Assembly: GCA_041745515.1 (NCBI GenBank)
Contig: JBGTIU010000173.1
Span: forward strand, 1-18,373
Origin: JAKFWF01 sp041745515
GTDB taxonomy: Bacteria; Pseudomonadota; Alphaproteobacteria; Rhizobiales; Hyphomicrobiaceae
Direction of reading: 5' to 3'
DNA length: 18,373 nucleotides
Each line of letters begins with the position of its first letter. Position 1 is the stretch's first letter. Below the pieces are notes generated by a model, which made no database searches, was not told the origin of the DNA, and worked only from the letters and a program-made list of their open reading frames with translations. Below are positions 1-9,637 of this stretch, piece by piece. The translations under genes and the position numbers were made by a program.

Positions 1-243
1 GGAGTCACGGCGTAATCGTGTGAGTGCTGTGGGTAGGCCAAAAATCCTGTCATGCGGGGCAGCTCCTTGCTGCTTGTTACCCAATTGCGGAAAGGCCCGC
101 CGCGGCTTGCGGCTGCCCCGCCCCCTCATTGGTGAGGGTGAAAATGAAAAACTGAACGCAAATGAAGGGTCGAAGGATCACAGCGCTTGTATAACCAAGT
201 CGCAAGACCCGTGCTGCAATCCGTCGACCGTGCGTATCAGCGC
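1..243. other. Left-edge region without a convincing gene
   Basis: I see no recognisable protein in either strand. On the minus strand trpD ends at 244 and the next gene of a trpGDC cluster would be trpC, but nothing here translates into a TrpC N-terminus. The only start with a plausible ribosome binding site is a minus-strand ATG at 53, preceded by AAGGAG at a spacing of about 9. It opens 17 codons without a stop and runs off the window, beginning MTGFLAYPQHSHDY, which I do not recognise. A 6-bp hairpin, CCCTCA/TGAGGG around TTGG, lies at 123-138 and has no T-tract on either strand. The structured trailer at 140-210 is listed separately. Confidence 0.5.
140..210 (-). terminator. Possible structured 3' trailer or weak terminator of trpGD
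   Basis: Read on the minus strand, 33 bases after the trpD stop, an outer stem GGGTC/GACCC (210-206 with 171-167) encloses an inner stem GCG-A-CTTG/CAAGCGC (203-196 with 189-183; one bulged A, loop GTTATA). A T-rich stretch follows at 166-140, with runs of five and four T. The large asymmetric internal loop and interrupted T-run make this weaker than a textbook intrinsic terminator. If it works, trpG-trpD transcription ends here and trpC is not part of the same message. Confidence 0.3.
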
Positions 244-1266
244 TCACCCGCCGTTCGTTACCTCGACCAAGCGAGCCAACGCCTTGGCGGCGGCGCCGCT
301 TTCGATCGCGTGGGTGGCGAGTGCAACGCCATCGGTCAAGCTCGCCGCTTTGCCGCCGACAATCAACGCCGCGGACGTGTTGAGCATTGCAATATCGCGC
401 AGCGGCCCCTTCTTGCCGGCCAGCACGTCACGGATGGCGGCTGCGTTGAATGCTGCATCGCCGCCCTTGAGGTCCGACAGCTTGGCCGGCGCCAGGCCCG
501 CATCGGCGGGTGTCACTTCAAAAACCGTGACTTTGCCGTCCTTCAGTTCTGCAACATCGGTTGCGCCTGTCGTGGTCAGCTCGTCGAGGCCATCATGGCC
601 GTGCACGACCCAGACGTGCCGCGCCCCAAGCGTGTTCAGTACGTGCGCGACAGGCTCGACCCACTGCCACGAGAATACGCCGACAACCTGGCGCGTGACG
701 CCGGCCGGGTTCGAGATCGGCCCGAGCAGATTGAAGATCGTCCGGATTCCCAGTTCGGCGCGGACCGGTGCCCAGTGTTTCATCGCCGAATGATGCATCG
801 GGGCCCACATGAAGCCGACGCCGGCTTCTGCGATGCTGCGCTCGATCACGGCAGGCGATACATCGAGCTTGACGCCGAGCGCTGCCAATACGTCAGACGC
901 CCCTGAGATCGAGGACACCGACCTGTTGCCATGCTTGGCGATGGCAAGGCCGGCGCCGGCGGCAACCAGCGACGCACAGGTCGAGACGTTGTAAGTGCCG
1001 TGGCTGTCGCCACCCGTCCCGACGATGTCGACGGCATCGTCCGGAGCTTTGACGCGGGTCATGCGCGAACGCATAAAGGCTGCTGCTCCCGCAATCTCAT
1101 CGACGGTTTCGCCGCGGATTCGCAGACCCATCAGGAACGCTCCCATCTGGGCGGGGGAGGCGTGGCCTTCCGTCATGATCTCGAGCGCAGTTGTGATTTC
1201 ACCCTGCTCGAGCGGCGCTCCGGCGGCAACCTTCTGGATCAGGCGTTTGAGTTCGTCGGCGGGCAC
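244..1266 (-). CDS. trpD: Anthranilate phosphoribosyltransferase
   Basis: Transfers the phosphoribosyl group of PRPP to anthranilate, the second step of tryptophan synthesis, in the cytoplasm. The 340-residue protein has the usual length. Visible family motifs are the PRPP loop DIVGTGGDSHGTYNVST at about residues 80-96 (GTGGD 83-87), KHGNRSVSS at 111-119, and NLLGPISNPA near the middle, which belongs to the anthranilate-binding region. The start is a GTG at 1266 preceded by GAGGA; the encoded MPADELKRLIQK matches the usual N-terminal helix of the family. It lies 15 bases after trpG on the same strand, so the two are very probably co-transcribed. No stop, frameshift or missing motif is seen. 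Downstream there is no trpC inside the window. Confidence 0.97.
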   Translation of the reverse strand: MPADELKRLIQKVAAGAPLEQGEITTALEIMTEGHASPAQMGAFLMGLRIRGETVDEIAGAAAFMRSRMTRVKAPDDAVDIVGTGGDSHGTYNVSTCASLVAAGAGLAIAKHGNRSVSSISGASDVLAALGVKLDVSPAVIERSIAEAGVGFMWAPMHHSAMKHWAPVRAELGIRTIFNLLGPISNPAGVTRQVVGVFSWQWVEPVAHVLNTLGARHVWVVHGHDGLDELTTTGATDVAELKDGKVTVFEVTPADAGLAPAKLSDLKGGDAAFNAAAIRDVLAGKKGPLRDIAMLNTSAALIVGGKAASLTDGVALATHAIESGAAAKALARLVEVTNGG

Positions 1267-1281
1267 GATTGTAGTCCTCGA

Positions 1282-1887
1282 TCATGCGGCTTTCGGCGCA
1301 TTGCGACGTTTAGGGTTGAGGCCTGCGAGCTTCAGGAAGTTGGCCAGCAGATCGTGACCGTGCTCGGAGGCGATGCTCTCGGGGTGAAACTGCACACCGT
1401 GCACGGGGTGCGACTTGTGCTGCAGACCCATGATGATGCCATCCGATGTTTCGGCAGTGATTTCCAGCTCGGCCGGCAGCGTTGCCCGCTCGATGATGAG
1501 CGAATGATAGCGCGTCGCTTCGATCCTGCCCGGCAAACCGGTAAACAATCCTCGGCCATCGTGCCGGACGCTGGAAAGTTTGCCGTGCATCGGCAGTGGG
1601 GCGCGGACCACCCTGCCACCGTAGACCTGTCCCAGCGCCTGATGGCCGAGACACACGCCGAGCAGCGGGATTGTCGGCCCGGCAGCACGGACCAGGTCCA
1701 GGCAGATGCCGGCATCGTCAGGCGTACAGGGGCCGGGCGACAGCACGATCGCCTTCGGTCGGCTCTTCAACGCGTCCGCGATATTGATGCGGTCATTGCG
1801 GTGAACGTCACAAACCGCGCCCAGCTCGCCGAGATAGTGCACCAGGTTATAGGTGAAGCTGTCGTAATTATCGATGAGCAGGATCAT
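1282..1887 (-). CDS. trpG: Anthranilate synthase component II (glutamine amidotransferase)
   Basis: Class I glutaminase that hydrolyses glutamine and feeds ammonia to TrpE for anthranilate formation. The 201-residue protein shows LLIDNYDSFTYN at the N-terminus, the nucleophile elbow GVCLGHQ (Cys79) and the catalytic pair in GVQFHPES (His168, Glu170). The ATG at 1887 is chosen because GAGG lies 7 bases upstream and the family begins at this motif; an in-frame TTG at 1902 would add five residues without support. Linkage to trpD favours TrpG over the near-identical PabA, though one protein may serve both tryptophan and folate synthesis. TrpG is a stand-alone subunit here, whereas several Rhizobiales fuse it to TrpE; trpE must lie elsewhere. 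No tandem-Trp leader peptide is seen upstream. Confidence 0.95.
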   Translation of the reverse strand: MILLIDNYDSFTYNLVHYLGELGAVCDVHRNDRINIADALKSRPKAIVLSPGPCTPDDAGICLDLVRAAGPTIPLLGVCLGHQALGQVYGGRVVRAPLPMHGKLSSVRHDGRGLFTGLPGRIEATRYHSLIIERATLPAELEITAETSDGIIMGLQHKSHPVHGVQFHPESIASEHGHDLLANFLKLAGLNPKRRNAPKAA

Positions 1888-1981
1888 GGGCGTACCTCGC
1901 AACGAGCAGCTTCTGCATACAAGCGGTTCTTGCGCCTGTCATCCGAAACGGTTGACGGCGGCTCGACTTCGCTTTCGATTG

Positions 1982-1995
1982 GCGCAGAACTGCGC
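1982..1995. promoter_or_regulatory. 14-base palindrome in the trpG/purA divergent spacer
   Basis: GCGCAG and CTGCGC (1982-1987 and 1990-1995) form a perfect inverted repeat separated by AA. The spacer is too short for an RNA hairpin loop, so if functional it is more likely a DNA-binding site for a dimeric regulator. It sits between the divergent trpG and purA genes, about 67 bases before the purA start. No matching known operator is recognised. Confidence 0.25.
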
Positions 1996-2005
1996 TATGC
2001 ATATC

Positions 2006-2043
2006 CACGGCCCTGGCTCGCAGTTTGCGATGCTGGGGCCGTG
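2006..2043 (+). promoter_or_regulatory. Strong hairpin in the purA leader, just before its ribosome binding site
   Basis: Bases 2006-2017 pair with 2032-2043 (12 bp including two G-T wobbles; outer arm CACGGCCC with GGGGCCGTG). After one bulged T at 2031, 2018-2022 pair with 2026-2030 (TCGCA/TGCGA) around a three-base loop. The structure ends 5 bases before the purA Shine-Dalgarno AGAGGA (2049-2054). No T-tract follows, so it is not a standard terminator. It could be an mRNA structure controlling purA translation or stability, or a DNA operator for the divergent pair. The function is inferred; the pairing is seen directly. Confidence 0.45.
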
Positions 2044-2061
2044 GCACGAGAGGATGCGACT

Positions 2062-3354
2062 ATGGCGAACGTCGTGGTGGTCGGCGCCCAGTGGGGTGAC
2101 GAGGGCAAAGGCAAGCTGGTCGACTGGCTGTCCGAGCGCGCCGATATCGTCGTGCGTTATCAAGGCGGGCACAATGCCGGACACACGCTCGTCATCGGCA
2201 ATCAGACCTACAAGCTGTCGTTGCTGCCGTCGGGCGTCGTCCGGCCGGGCAAGCTCGGGATCATCGGCAACGGCGTTGTCATCGACCCTTGGGCGTTAGG
2301 CGAAGAAATCGCGCGCCTGGGCAAGCAGGGGATCGCTGTCACCAGGGACAATCTACGCATTGCCGAGAACGCCACGCTGATTCTACCGCTGCACCGCGAA
2401 CTCGACCAGATGCGCGAGACTGCCGCGGGCGAGGCCAAGATCGGCACCACGGGCCGCGGCATCGGCCCGGCCTACGAGGATAAAGTCGGCCGCCGCGCGA
2501 TCCGTGTGCAGGATCTGAAGAACCTCGACACGCTCGGTCCCAAGGTCGATCGCATCCTGGTGCATCACAACGCGCTGCGCCGTGGGCTCGATCAGCCCGA
2601 GGTGCCGAAGGACAAGCTGATGCAGGTGCTGGTCGAGGTTGCGCCAAAGATATTGCCATTCATGGACGTGACGTGGGATCTGCTCGATCGTGCTCGCAAG
2701 GGTGGCAAGCGCATCCTGTTCGAAGGCGCACAAGGCGCACTCCTCGATGTCGACCATGGCACCTATCCGTACGTCACGTCGTCGAACACGGTAGCAGCGC
2801 AGGCGGCCACCGGCTCGGGCGTTGGGCCCGCCGCGATCGGCCGCGTGCTCGGTATCGCGAAAGCCTATACGACGCGCGTCGGCTCGGGGCCGTTCCCAAC
2901 CGAGCAGAGCAACAACATCGGCGAGCAACTCGGTCAGCGTGGGCACGAGTTCGGCACCGTGACGGGACGCAAACGCCGCTGTGGCTGGTTCGATGCCTGC
3001 CTCGTGCGGCAGACGATCAAAGTCACCGGCATCGACGGCATTGCGCTCACCAAGCTCGATGTGCTCGACGGCTTCCCTGAACTGAAGGTCTCGGTCGGCT
3101 ACAGGCTCGACGGCGAACGCATCGACCGTCTGCCGGCCGGGCATAACGCACAAGCGCGCGTGCAACCGATCTATGAGACATTCAAGGGTTGGACCCAATC
3201 GACGCGCGGTGCACGAAGCTGGACCCAACTGCCGGCGGAGGCTGTCAAGTATGTGAAGACCATCGAGGAGCTGATCGAGTGCCCAATCACACTACTGTCG
3301 ACCAGCCCCGAGCGCGACGACACGATCCTGGTGCGTGACCCGTTCCAGGATTGA
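2062..3354 (+). CDS. purA: Adenylosuccinate synthetase
   Basis: Joins IMP and aspartate using GTP to give adenylosuccinate, the first committed step from IMP to AMP. The 430-residue length is standard. Visible motifs are WGDEGKGK at 11-18 (catalytic Asp13), the NAGHT loop with the catalytic His41, GTTGRGIGPAYEDK, the IMP-contact region around TSSNT, and RVGSGPFPTE. The ATG at 2062 is set by AGAGGA at 2049-2054 (spacing 7) and by homology (MANVVVVGAQWGDEG). The reading frame stays open far upstream (to 931), but that part is antisense to trpG/trpD and is not PurA. A strong hairpin at 2006-2043 precedes the ribosome binding site. The transporter remnant begins one base after the stop, so purA was probably the first gene of a two-gene unit. 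Confidence 0.98.
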   Translation: MANVVVVGAQWGDEGKGKLVDWLSERADIVVRYQGGHNAGHTLVIGNQTYKLSLLPSGVVRPGKLGIIGNGVVIDPWALGEEIARLGKQGIAVTRDNLRIAENATLILPLHRELDQMRETAAGEAKIGTTGRGIGPAYEDKVGRRAIRVQDLKNLDTLGPKVDRILVHHNALRRGLDQPEVPKDKLMQVLVEVAPKILPFMDVTWDLLDRARKGGKRILFEGAQGALLDVDHGTYPYVTSSNTVAAQAATGSGVGPAAIGRVLGIAKAYTTRVGSGPFPTEQSNNIGEQLGQRGHEFGTVTGRKRRCGWFDACLVRQTIKVTGIDGIALTKLDVLDGFPELKVSVGYRLDGERIDRLPAGHNAQARVQPIYETFKGWTQSTRGARSWTQLPAEAVKYVKTIEELIECPITLLSTSPERDDTILVRDPFQD

Positions 3355-3355
3355 G

Positions 3356-3785
3356 ATGCGGGATCAGAACGGATCTTCACCCAACGCAGCCCAGCTGGTG
3401 CGATTGCTGGCGGCGCTGATGCTGATCAGCTGCCTGAGCCAGTTCTATCGGGTCTCGAACAGCGTCATTGCGCCCGAACTGATGCGCGATCTGGATTTGT
3501 CGCCGCAACAACTGGGCGTCGCCGGCGGCGCGTTCTTTCTCACGTTGCTTGCCGCGCAAATCCCTATCGGGATTTGGTTCGACCGCTATGGCGCGCGCAT
3601 CACGCTGACGCTTCTCTCGGGGTTTGCCGTGATTGGCGCGACGATGGTTGCGGCCGCTGCGACGGCCAACGATTTGATCATCGCGCGCGCCCGAGATCGC
3701 TTATCGTTCAGCCTTCGCGGCCCTGGCGTTCGGGAACCTGTGCGGCCTCGTCGTTTACCTGCGTTCGGCCGACGGCCCGCCATGA
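3356..3785 (+). pseudogene. Major facilitator superfamily transporter, deleted internally and frameshifted
   Basis: The ATG at 3356 lies one base after the purA stop and opens about 112 residues typical of an MFS N-terminus. A first membrane helix lies around residues 14-32, a second helix leads into IGIWFDRYGARIT (the loop 2-3 signature, D-R-x-G-x-R), and a third helix is at about residues 77-99. The similarity stops at about 3691 after IIARA. From 3693, in the next frame, 30 codons read EIAYRSAFAALAFGNL and continue through a hydrophobic stretch to a TGA at 3783-3785. This looks like the last helix and tail of the same kind of protein. A normal MFS protein has about 400 residues, so roughly 260 are missing and the two ends are out of frame. 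A sequencing error of one base cannot explain this; an internal deletion (or assembly collapse) can. The substrate is unknown. The tail overlaps the end of pcp on the other strand by 31 bases. Confidence 0.8.
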
Positions 3786-4408
3786 AGGCTGGCAGCGATG
3801 ATTTCGAGGCCGCCAGCCACCGCATCGTGCATCATCAGTCGCGACTTCCCGATGCGACGATGATCGCCGATTTCGACAGGCAGGTGCACGAAACCGCTGC
3901 GCGTGTTCCATCCCTCCCGGCGGATACGATCGAGCGAGTGGTAGAGCGCCGCGTTGCACAGGTATCGGCCCGCGTCGCGCGACAACGACACGGGGAGGCA
4001 GCGCCGGCGTAGCCTCATTGCGATATGTGCAATCGGCAGGCGCGTGCGGAGCATCGCAGGGCCATCGCAGCTCAGGCGCGTCGCATCCGGCATGTCGCCG
4101 CAGGCGTCGGCCGTTGGCCCGCGCTCGTTGACTGCGCGGCTTTCGAGGGTAAAGCCTGTTGCCCGTCGTGAGACGCCGAAATGTATGGTGACGGCCGGCC
4201 GATACTGCTCCAGCAGATCGAGAACGCGTTTCGTGCCGGCCTGCCACTCGGTCGCCAGGATCACGGACCGAATCTCGTACGAGGGAAACGCGGCTGCGGC
4301 GGCGTGCGCCAACCTCGGCAGCAGGCGGGACGATGCATTGTCGGGCACGCTCGGAAACGGGCCGAACGCCGTCAGCAGGATCACGGGGCGGTTGCGGCCT
4401 AATCTCAC
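3755..4408 (-). CDS. pcp: Pyroglutamyl-peptidase I (cysteine peptidase family C15)
   Basis: Removes N-terminal pyroglutamate from peptides in the cytoplasm. The 217-residue protein is close to the usual 200-220. The N-terminal ILLTAFGPFP and the three catalytic positions are visible: Glu89 in TLESRAVNE, Cys151 in SRDAGRYLCN, and His175 in GFVHLP. Similarity to well-known Pcp proteins appears moderate, as is usual for alphaproteobacterial members. The start is a GTG at 4408 that overlaps the stop of the upstream acetyltransferase gene (GTGA, 4 bases), with GGAG about 10 bases before it. It is the last gene of the eamA-meaB-GNAT-pcp unit. Its 3' end converges on the transporter remnant from purA's side and overlaps it by 31 bases, so the transporter deletion has left pcp intact. 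Confidence 0.85.
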   Translation of the reverse strand: MRLGRNRPVILLTAFGPFPSVPDNASSRLLPRLAHAAAAAFPSYEIRSVILATEWQAGTKRVLDLLEQYRPAVTIHFGVSRRATGFTLESRAVNERGPTADACGDMPDATRLSCDGPAMLRTRLPIAHIAMRLRRRCLPVSLSRDAGRYLCNAALYHSLDRIRREGWNTRSGFVHLPVEIGDHRRIGKSRLMMHDAVAGGLEIIAASLHGGPSAERR

Positions 4409-4914
4409 TGCACGACCGCTCCGGCATCCTCTCCGAGCCTTCGCACGATGTAGCGCACCGTCTTGCCTCGGCTGGCGTGAACCGCGGAGCCGACGGTTTC
4501 GAAACCGAGCCCTTCGTGGAATGCATCCGAAATGGGATTGGGCGGATCGCTGTTGACCTCAGCCGCGATCACGCCAACGCCGCGCGTCTTGGCCAGCCCG
4601 AACAGATCCTTGTAAAGCGTCCGCGCCCGTCCCTGACTGCGTGCGGCCGAATCCACGACGACCCGGTCGATGTAAACGAAACGAGCGTAACGCGCCTTGA
4701 CCCAATGGAAATTGGGGCTGCTGTAAAGAGCATCCTGGTCGAACGCCAGCAGGAAGCCTGACTGGTCGGCATAGCCCTTGGCGTAGAACGCGATCCCGAC
4801 AAGGCGCTCGAACTCACAGGCCGCCAGGAAGCTGAGCTCGGTCGCGTGCCGATTGTTAAGCGCGAGAAACGGCACGAGCGGAACATGCGCCAGAGCATTT
4901 AACGCCCGCATCAT
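4405..4914 (-). CDS. GNAT-family N-acetyltransferase
   Basis: A 169-residue protein with the GNAT layout: a beta strand ending YIDRVVVDSAARSQGRARTL, where R-S-Q-G-R-A is the acetyl-CoA pyrophosphate-binding motif A, then a helix, a strand ViaAEVNSDPPNP with the typical Asn, and the closing helix-strand FHEGLGFETVG. The substrate cannot be told from sequence; the family acetylates small amines, amino acids or protein N-termini. The ATG at 4914 overlaps the meaB stop (ATGA) and has GGAG 8 bases upstream. The gene in turn overlaps pcp by 4 bases, so translation of the three is probably coupled. Linkage to a peptidase may hint at peptide or amino-acid handling, but this is only a guess. Confidence 0.85.
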   Translation of the reverse strand: MMRALNALAHVPLVPFLALNNRHATELSFLAACEFERLVGIAFYAKGYADQSGFLLAFDQDALYSSPNFHWVKARYARFVYIDRVVVDSAARSQGRARTLYKDLFGLAKTRGVGVIAAEVNSDPPNPISDAFHEGLGFETVGSAVHASRGKTVRYIVRRLGEDAGAVVQ

Positions 4915-5894
4915 ACCGTTCGCTCCAGCAGCGCCATCACGCGGTCGACGGCATGGCTTGGGAGCACGAGGCCATTTGCCACTTGGATCTCCAGTTCAGG
5001 GATTACGGCTGCAACGGCTGGATTGGTACGCAAACTCGCGAGCGCGCATTCGGCCAGCATGTCGTGCATCCAGCCGACGGCTTGCCGACTACGGCGGGCA
5101 GCAAGTTCGCCGGAACGCGCCGACACTGCGCGGTGGGTTTCGATGTGAGCCCACAATTGGTCGAGCCCGCGATTTAGCGCGCCAGATATCGTCACGACCG
5201 GCGGCTGCCAGCCGGTGGTTGGCGTCAGGATGTTCAGCGCGGCCTGATAATCAGCGGCAGCCCTGGCGGCGCGCGTGACATTATCCCCGTCTGCCTTGTT
5301 GACCGCTATCATGTCTGCGAGCTCGATGACCCCCTTCTTGATACCTTGCAGATCATCACCGCCACCGGCCAGCAGCATGACCAGAAAGAAGTCCACCATA
5401 TCAGCCACGGCGATCTCGGATTGTCCGACGCCCACGGTCTCGACTATGACGATGTCAAAGCCGGCGGCCTCGACCAGCACCATGGTCTCCCGCGTTTTGG
5501 CCGTCACACCGCCAAGAGTACCGGACGTCGGCGACGGCCGGATGAACGCATTGGCATTTGTGCATAGCCGTGCCATGCGCGTCTTGTCGCCGAGGATCGA
5601 GCCACCCGATCGTTTCGACGTCGGATCGACTGCGAGGACGGCGACGCGATGACCGTTGGCGATCAGGTTGAGGCCCAGTTGATCGATCGCCGTCGATTTT
5701 CCGACGCCCGGCACGCCCGTGATGCCGATGCGCTGTGCGTCGCCTGTGCCAGGCAGCAGTGTCAGCAGTAGATCCCGCGCCAAAGCGCGATGCGGTGCGC
5801 GTGTGCTTTCAACCAGCGTGATCGCCCGCGCAAGCACCGCCCGATCGCCGCCGCGCACGCCGTCGACGTAATCATTGAGCGTGGATACCCTCAT
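4911..5894 (-). CDS. meaB: MeaB/ArgK-type GTPase (methylmalonyl-CoA mutase chaperone family)
   Basis: G3E-family P-loop GTPase that, in studied bacteria, loads and protects the adenosylcobalamin cofactor of methylmalonyl-CoA mutase or relatives. The 327 residues show the Walker A GVPGVGKST (60-68), AVDPTSKRSGGSILGDKTRM (88-107), the G3 region ETVGVGQSE (152-160), and the base-specificity motif NKAD (199-202). The ATG at 5894 starts MRVSTLNDYVDGV, which fits the family; a longer in-frame start at 5969 would run into eamA. It is 31 bases behind eamA and overlaps the GNAT gene by 4 bases. No mutase gene is in the window, so the partner enzyme must be encoded elsewhere (methylmalonyl-CoA, ethylmalonyl-CoA or isobutyryl-CoA mutase). 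The older name ArgK, an arginine transport kinase, is generally considered mistaken. Confidence 0.93.
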   Translation of the reverse strand: MRVSTLNDYVDGVRGGDRAVLARAITLVESTRAPHRALARDLLLTLLPGTGDAQRIGITGVPGVGKSTAIDQLGLNLIANGHRVAVLAVDPTSKRSGGSILGDKTRMARLCTNANAFIRPSPTSGTLGGVTAKTRETMVLVEAAGFDIVIVETVGVGQSEIAVADMVDFFLVMLLAGGGDDLQGIKKGVIELADMIAVNKADGDNVTRAARAAADYQAALNILTPTTGWQPPVVTISGALNRGLDQLWAHIETHRAVSARSGELAARRSRQAVGWMHDMLAECALASLRTNPAVAAVIPELEIQVANGLVLPSHAVDRVMALLERTV

Positions 5895-5925
5895 CTCGCG
5901 AGCATGATCAGAAATCGCGCGCTCT

Positions 5926-6843
5926 TCAAGGTGGAGGCTGAGGGGTCGCCCTTTGGCTGAAGCTGCCAAGCACGATGGCGGCGACGACGAGGACTGCGCC
6001 TCCCAGCCGATAGCTGCCGAGCGGCTCGTTCAGGATAGCCACAGCAATCGCCAACGCCGACACCGGCATCGCAGCCGTTGCCAGGCCGGCCATCCAGGTT
6101 TCGACGTGAACCGCCCCCCGATACCACAACATAGGGCATAACACGCTCGCGGCCAAAGCGTACCAGACCACGAGCAGCCACGTCGTCCCCGATACCGTGG
6201 CTGGGTTGAACTGCGCAAACTCTGCGATGGCCAACGGCAAAGACAACACGAGGCTTGCCGCGGCGACCGCCAATGACAGCCGGATCGGCTTGATCAGTCC
6301 GCCGATGCGGCCGGATTGCATCACGAAGATCGCCTCACACAGGACGGCGCCACCGATCAGCAGATTGCCGGTCACCGACGATGCGGCGGAACCGGTTTGT
6401 CCGGCGCCCAGCTGCATGAGGACAATGCCGGTGACGGCCGCGCCAATGGCGGCAACCTGCATCGCCGACAGCCGTTCCGATCGAAACACAAAGCCCAGCA
6501 GCGCAACCACTGCCGGAATGGTCGCGGTGATGATGCCGGCATCGCTGGCCGAGGTCCGTTTCACGCCCTCGAGCAAAAAAACTGTGAATAACACGCTGCC
6601 GACGCCCGCTAGTATGACGACGATGGTCATCCATTGCGACCGGGGCAGGTCCACCAGCCTTGGCCCGGGCTCATGGCGCGAGAGCAGTGCCAAAGCCGAT
6701 GTCGCGATGGCAAATCGAATCCCGAGAAACAGATAAACCGGCATTTCAGCCACGATCGGTTTGCCGATCGCGACATTCATGCCCGTAAGGGACATGGCTA
6801 ATACCAGCAGGGCGGGCGCTAGAATTAGGTTGGATTTGGCCAT
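5926..6843 (-). CDS. EamA/DMT-family transporter, ten membrane helices
   Basis: Inner-membrane protein of 305 residues from the drug/metabolite transporter superfamily. It shows two EamA repeats of five hydrophobic segments: about 5-25, 35-55, 72-92, 103-120 and 127-146 in the first half, and 157-176, 187-206, 221-240, 252-272 and 278-295 in the second. The first repeat ends near FRSERLSAMQ and the second has the typical LNEPLG turn (271-276). Relatives export amino acids, nucleobases or other metabolites; the substrate is unknown. The ATG at 6843 (MAKSNLILAP) fits the family, although no good Shine-Dalgarno precedes it. The gene leads the unit eamA-meaB-GNAT-pcp and diverges from uvrB across 103 bases. 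Confidence 0.9.
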   Translation of the reverse strand: MAKSNLILAPALLVLAMSLTGMNVAIGKPIVAEMPVYLFLGIRFAIATSALALLSRHEPGPRLVDLPRSQWMTIVVILAGVGSVLFTVFLLEGVKRTSASDAGIITATIPAVVALLGFVFRSERLSAMQVAAIGAAVTGIVLMQLGAGQTGSAASSVTGNLLIGGAVLCEAIFVMQSGRIGGLIKPIRLSLAVAAASLVLSLPLAIAEFAQFNPATVSGTTWLLVVWYALAASVLCPMLWYRGAVHVETWMAGLATAAMPVSALAIAVAILNEPLGSYRLGGAVLVVAAIVLGSFSQRATPQPPP

Positions 6844-6898
6844 GCGTCGCGATGTTCTGATCGATCTGGGAGGAGGCGACTTGAATTGCAGAGGTGAC

Positions 6899-6929
6899 CT
6901 GCACAATAACGGTTGATGCGCCGTTGCAG
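6899..6929. promoter_or_regulatory. Stem-loop in the eamA/uvrB divergent spacer
   Basis: CTGC (6899-6902) pairs with GCAG (6926-6929) and AACGG (6908-6912) with CCGTT (6921-6925), around loop TTGATGCG and with a five-base one-sided bulge. It occupies the position where a uvrB leader would be, 17 bases before the ATG at 6947, and overlaps the -35-like TTGATG. No function is known. An SOS (LexA) box of the alphaproteobacterial GTTC-N7-GTTC type is not seen in the spacer. Confidence 0.25.
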
Positions 6930-6942
6930 TGCGCCATATATC
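6913..6942 (+). promoter_or_regulatory. Candidate uvrB promoter giving a leaderless transcript
   Basis: TTGATG (6913-6918) and TATATC (6937-6942) each match four of six positions of the sigma-70 consensus and are 18 bases apart. The -10-like element ends only four bases before the ATG at 6947, so transcription would begin at or next to the start codon. There is no Shine-Dalgarno before this ATG, which fits a leaderless message but proves nothing. Confidence 0.25.
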
Positions 6943-6946
6943 GCTG

Positions 6947-9635
<2,689 letters not shown>

Positions 9636-9637
<2 letters not shown>

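Noticed and set aside
167..210. tRNA-like fold left of trpD
   Set aside because: No T-loop consensus, acceptor stem or plausible anticodon arm of correct size; only two simple nested stems.
1864..1942. Short frame starting at minus-strand ATG 1942 as a possible trp leader peptide
   Set aside because: It has no Trp codon and ends inside trpG; no attenuator pairing with a T-run is seen.
931..2061. 377-codon in-frame extension upstream of purA
   Set aside because: It is antisense to trpG and part of trpD, has no similarity to PurA, and the ATG at 2062 has a proper Shine-Dalgarno and the family N-terminus.
6844..6946. SOS (LexA) box before uvrB
   Set aside because: A GTTC occurs at 6854-6857, but the second GTTC at the required seven-base spacing is absent on both strands.
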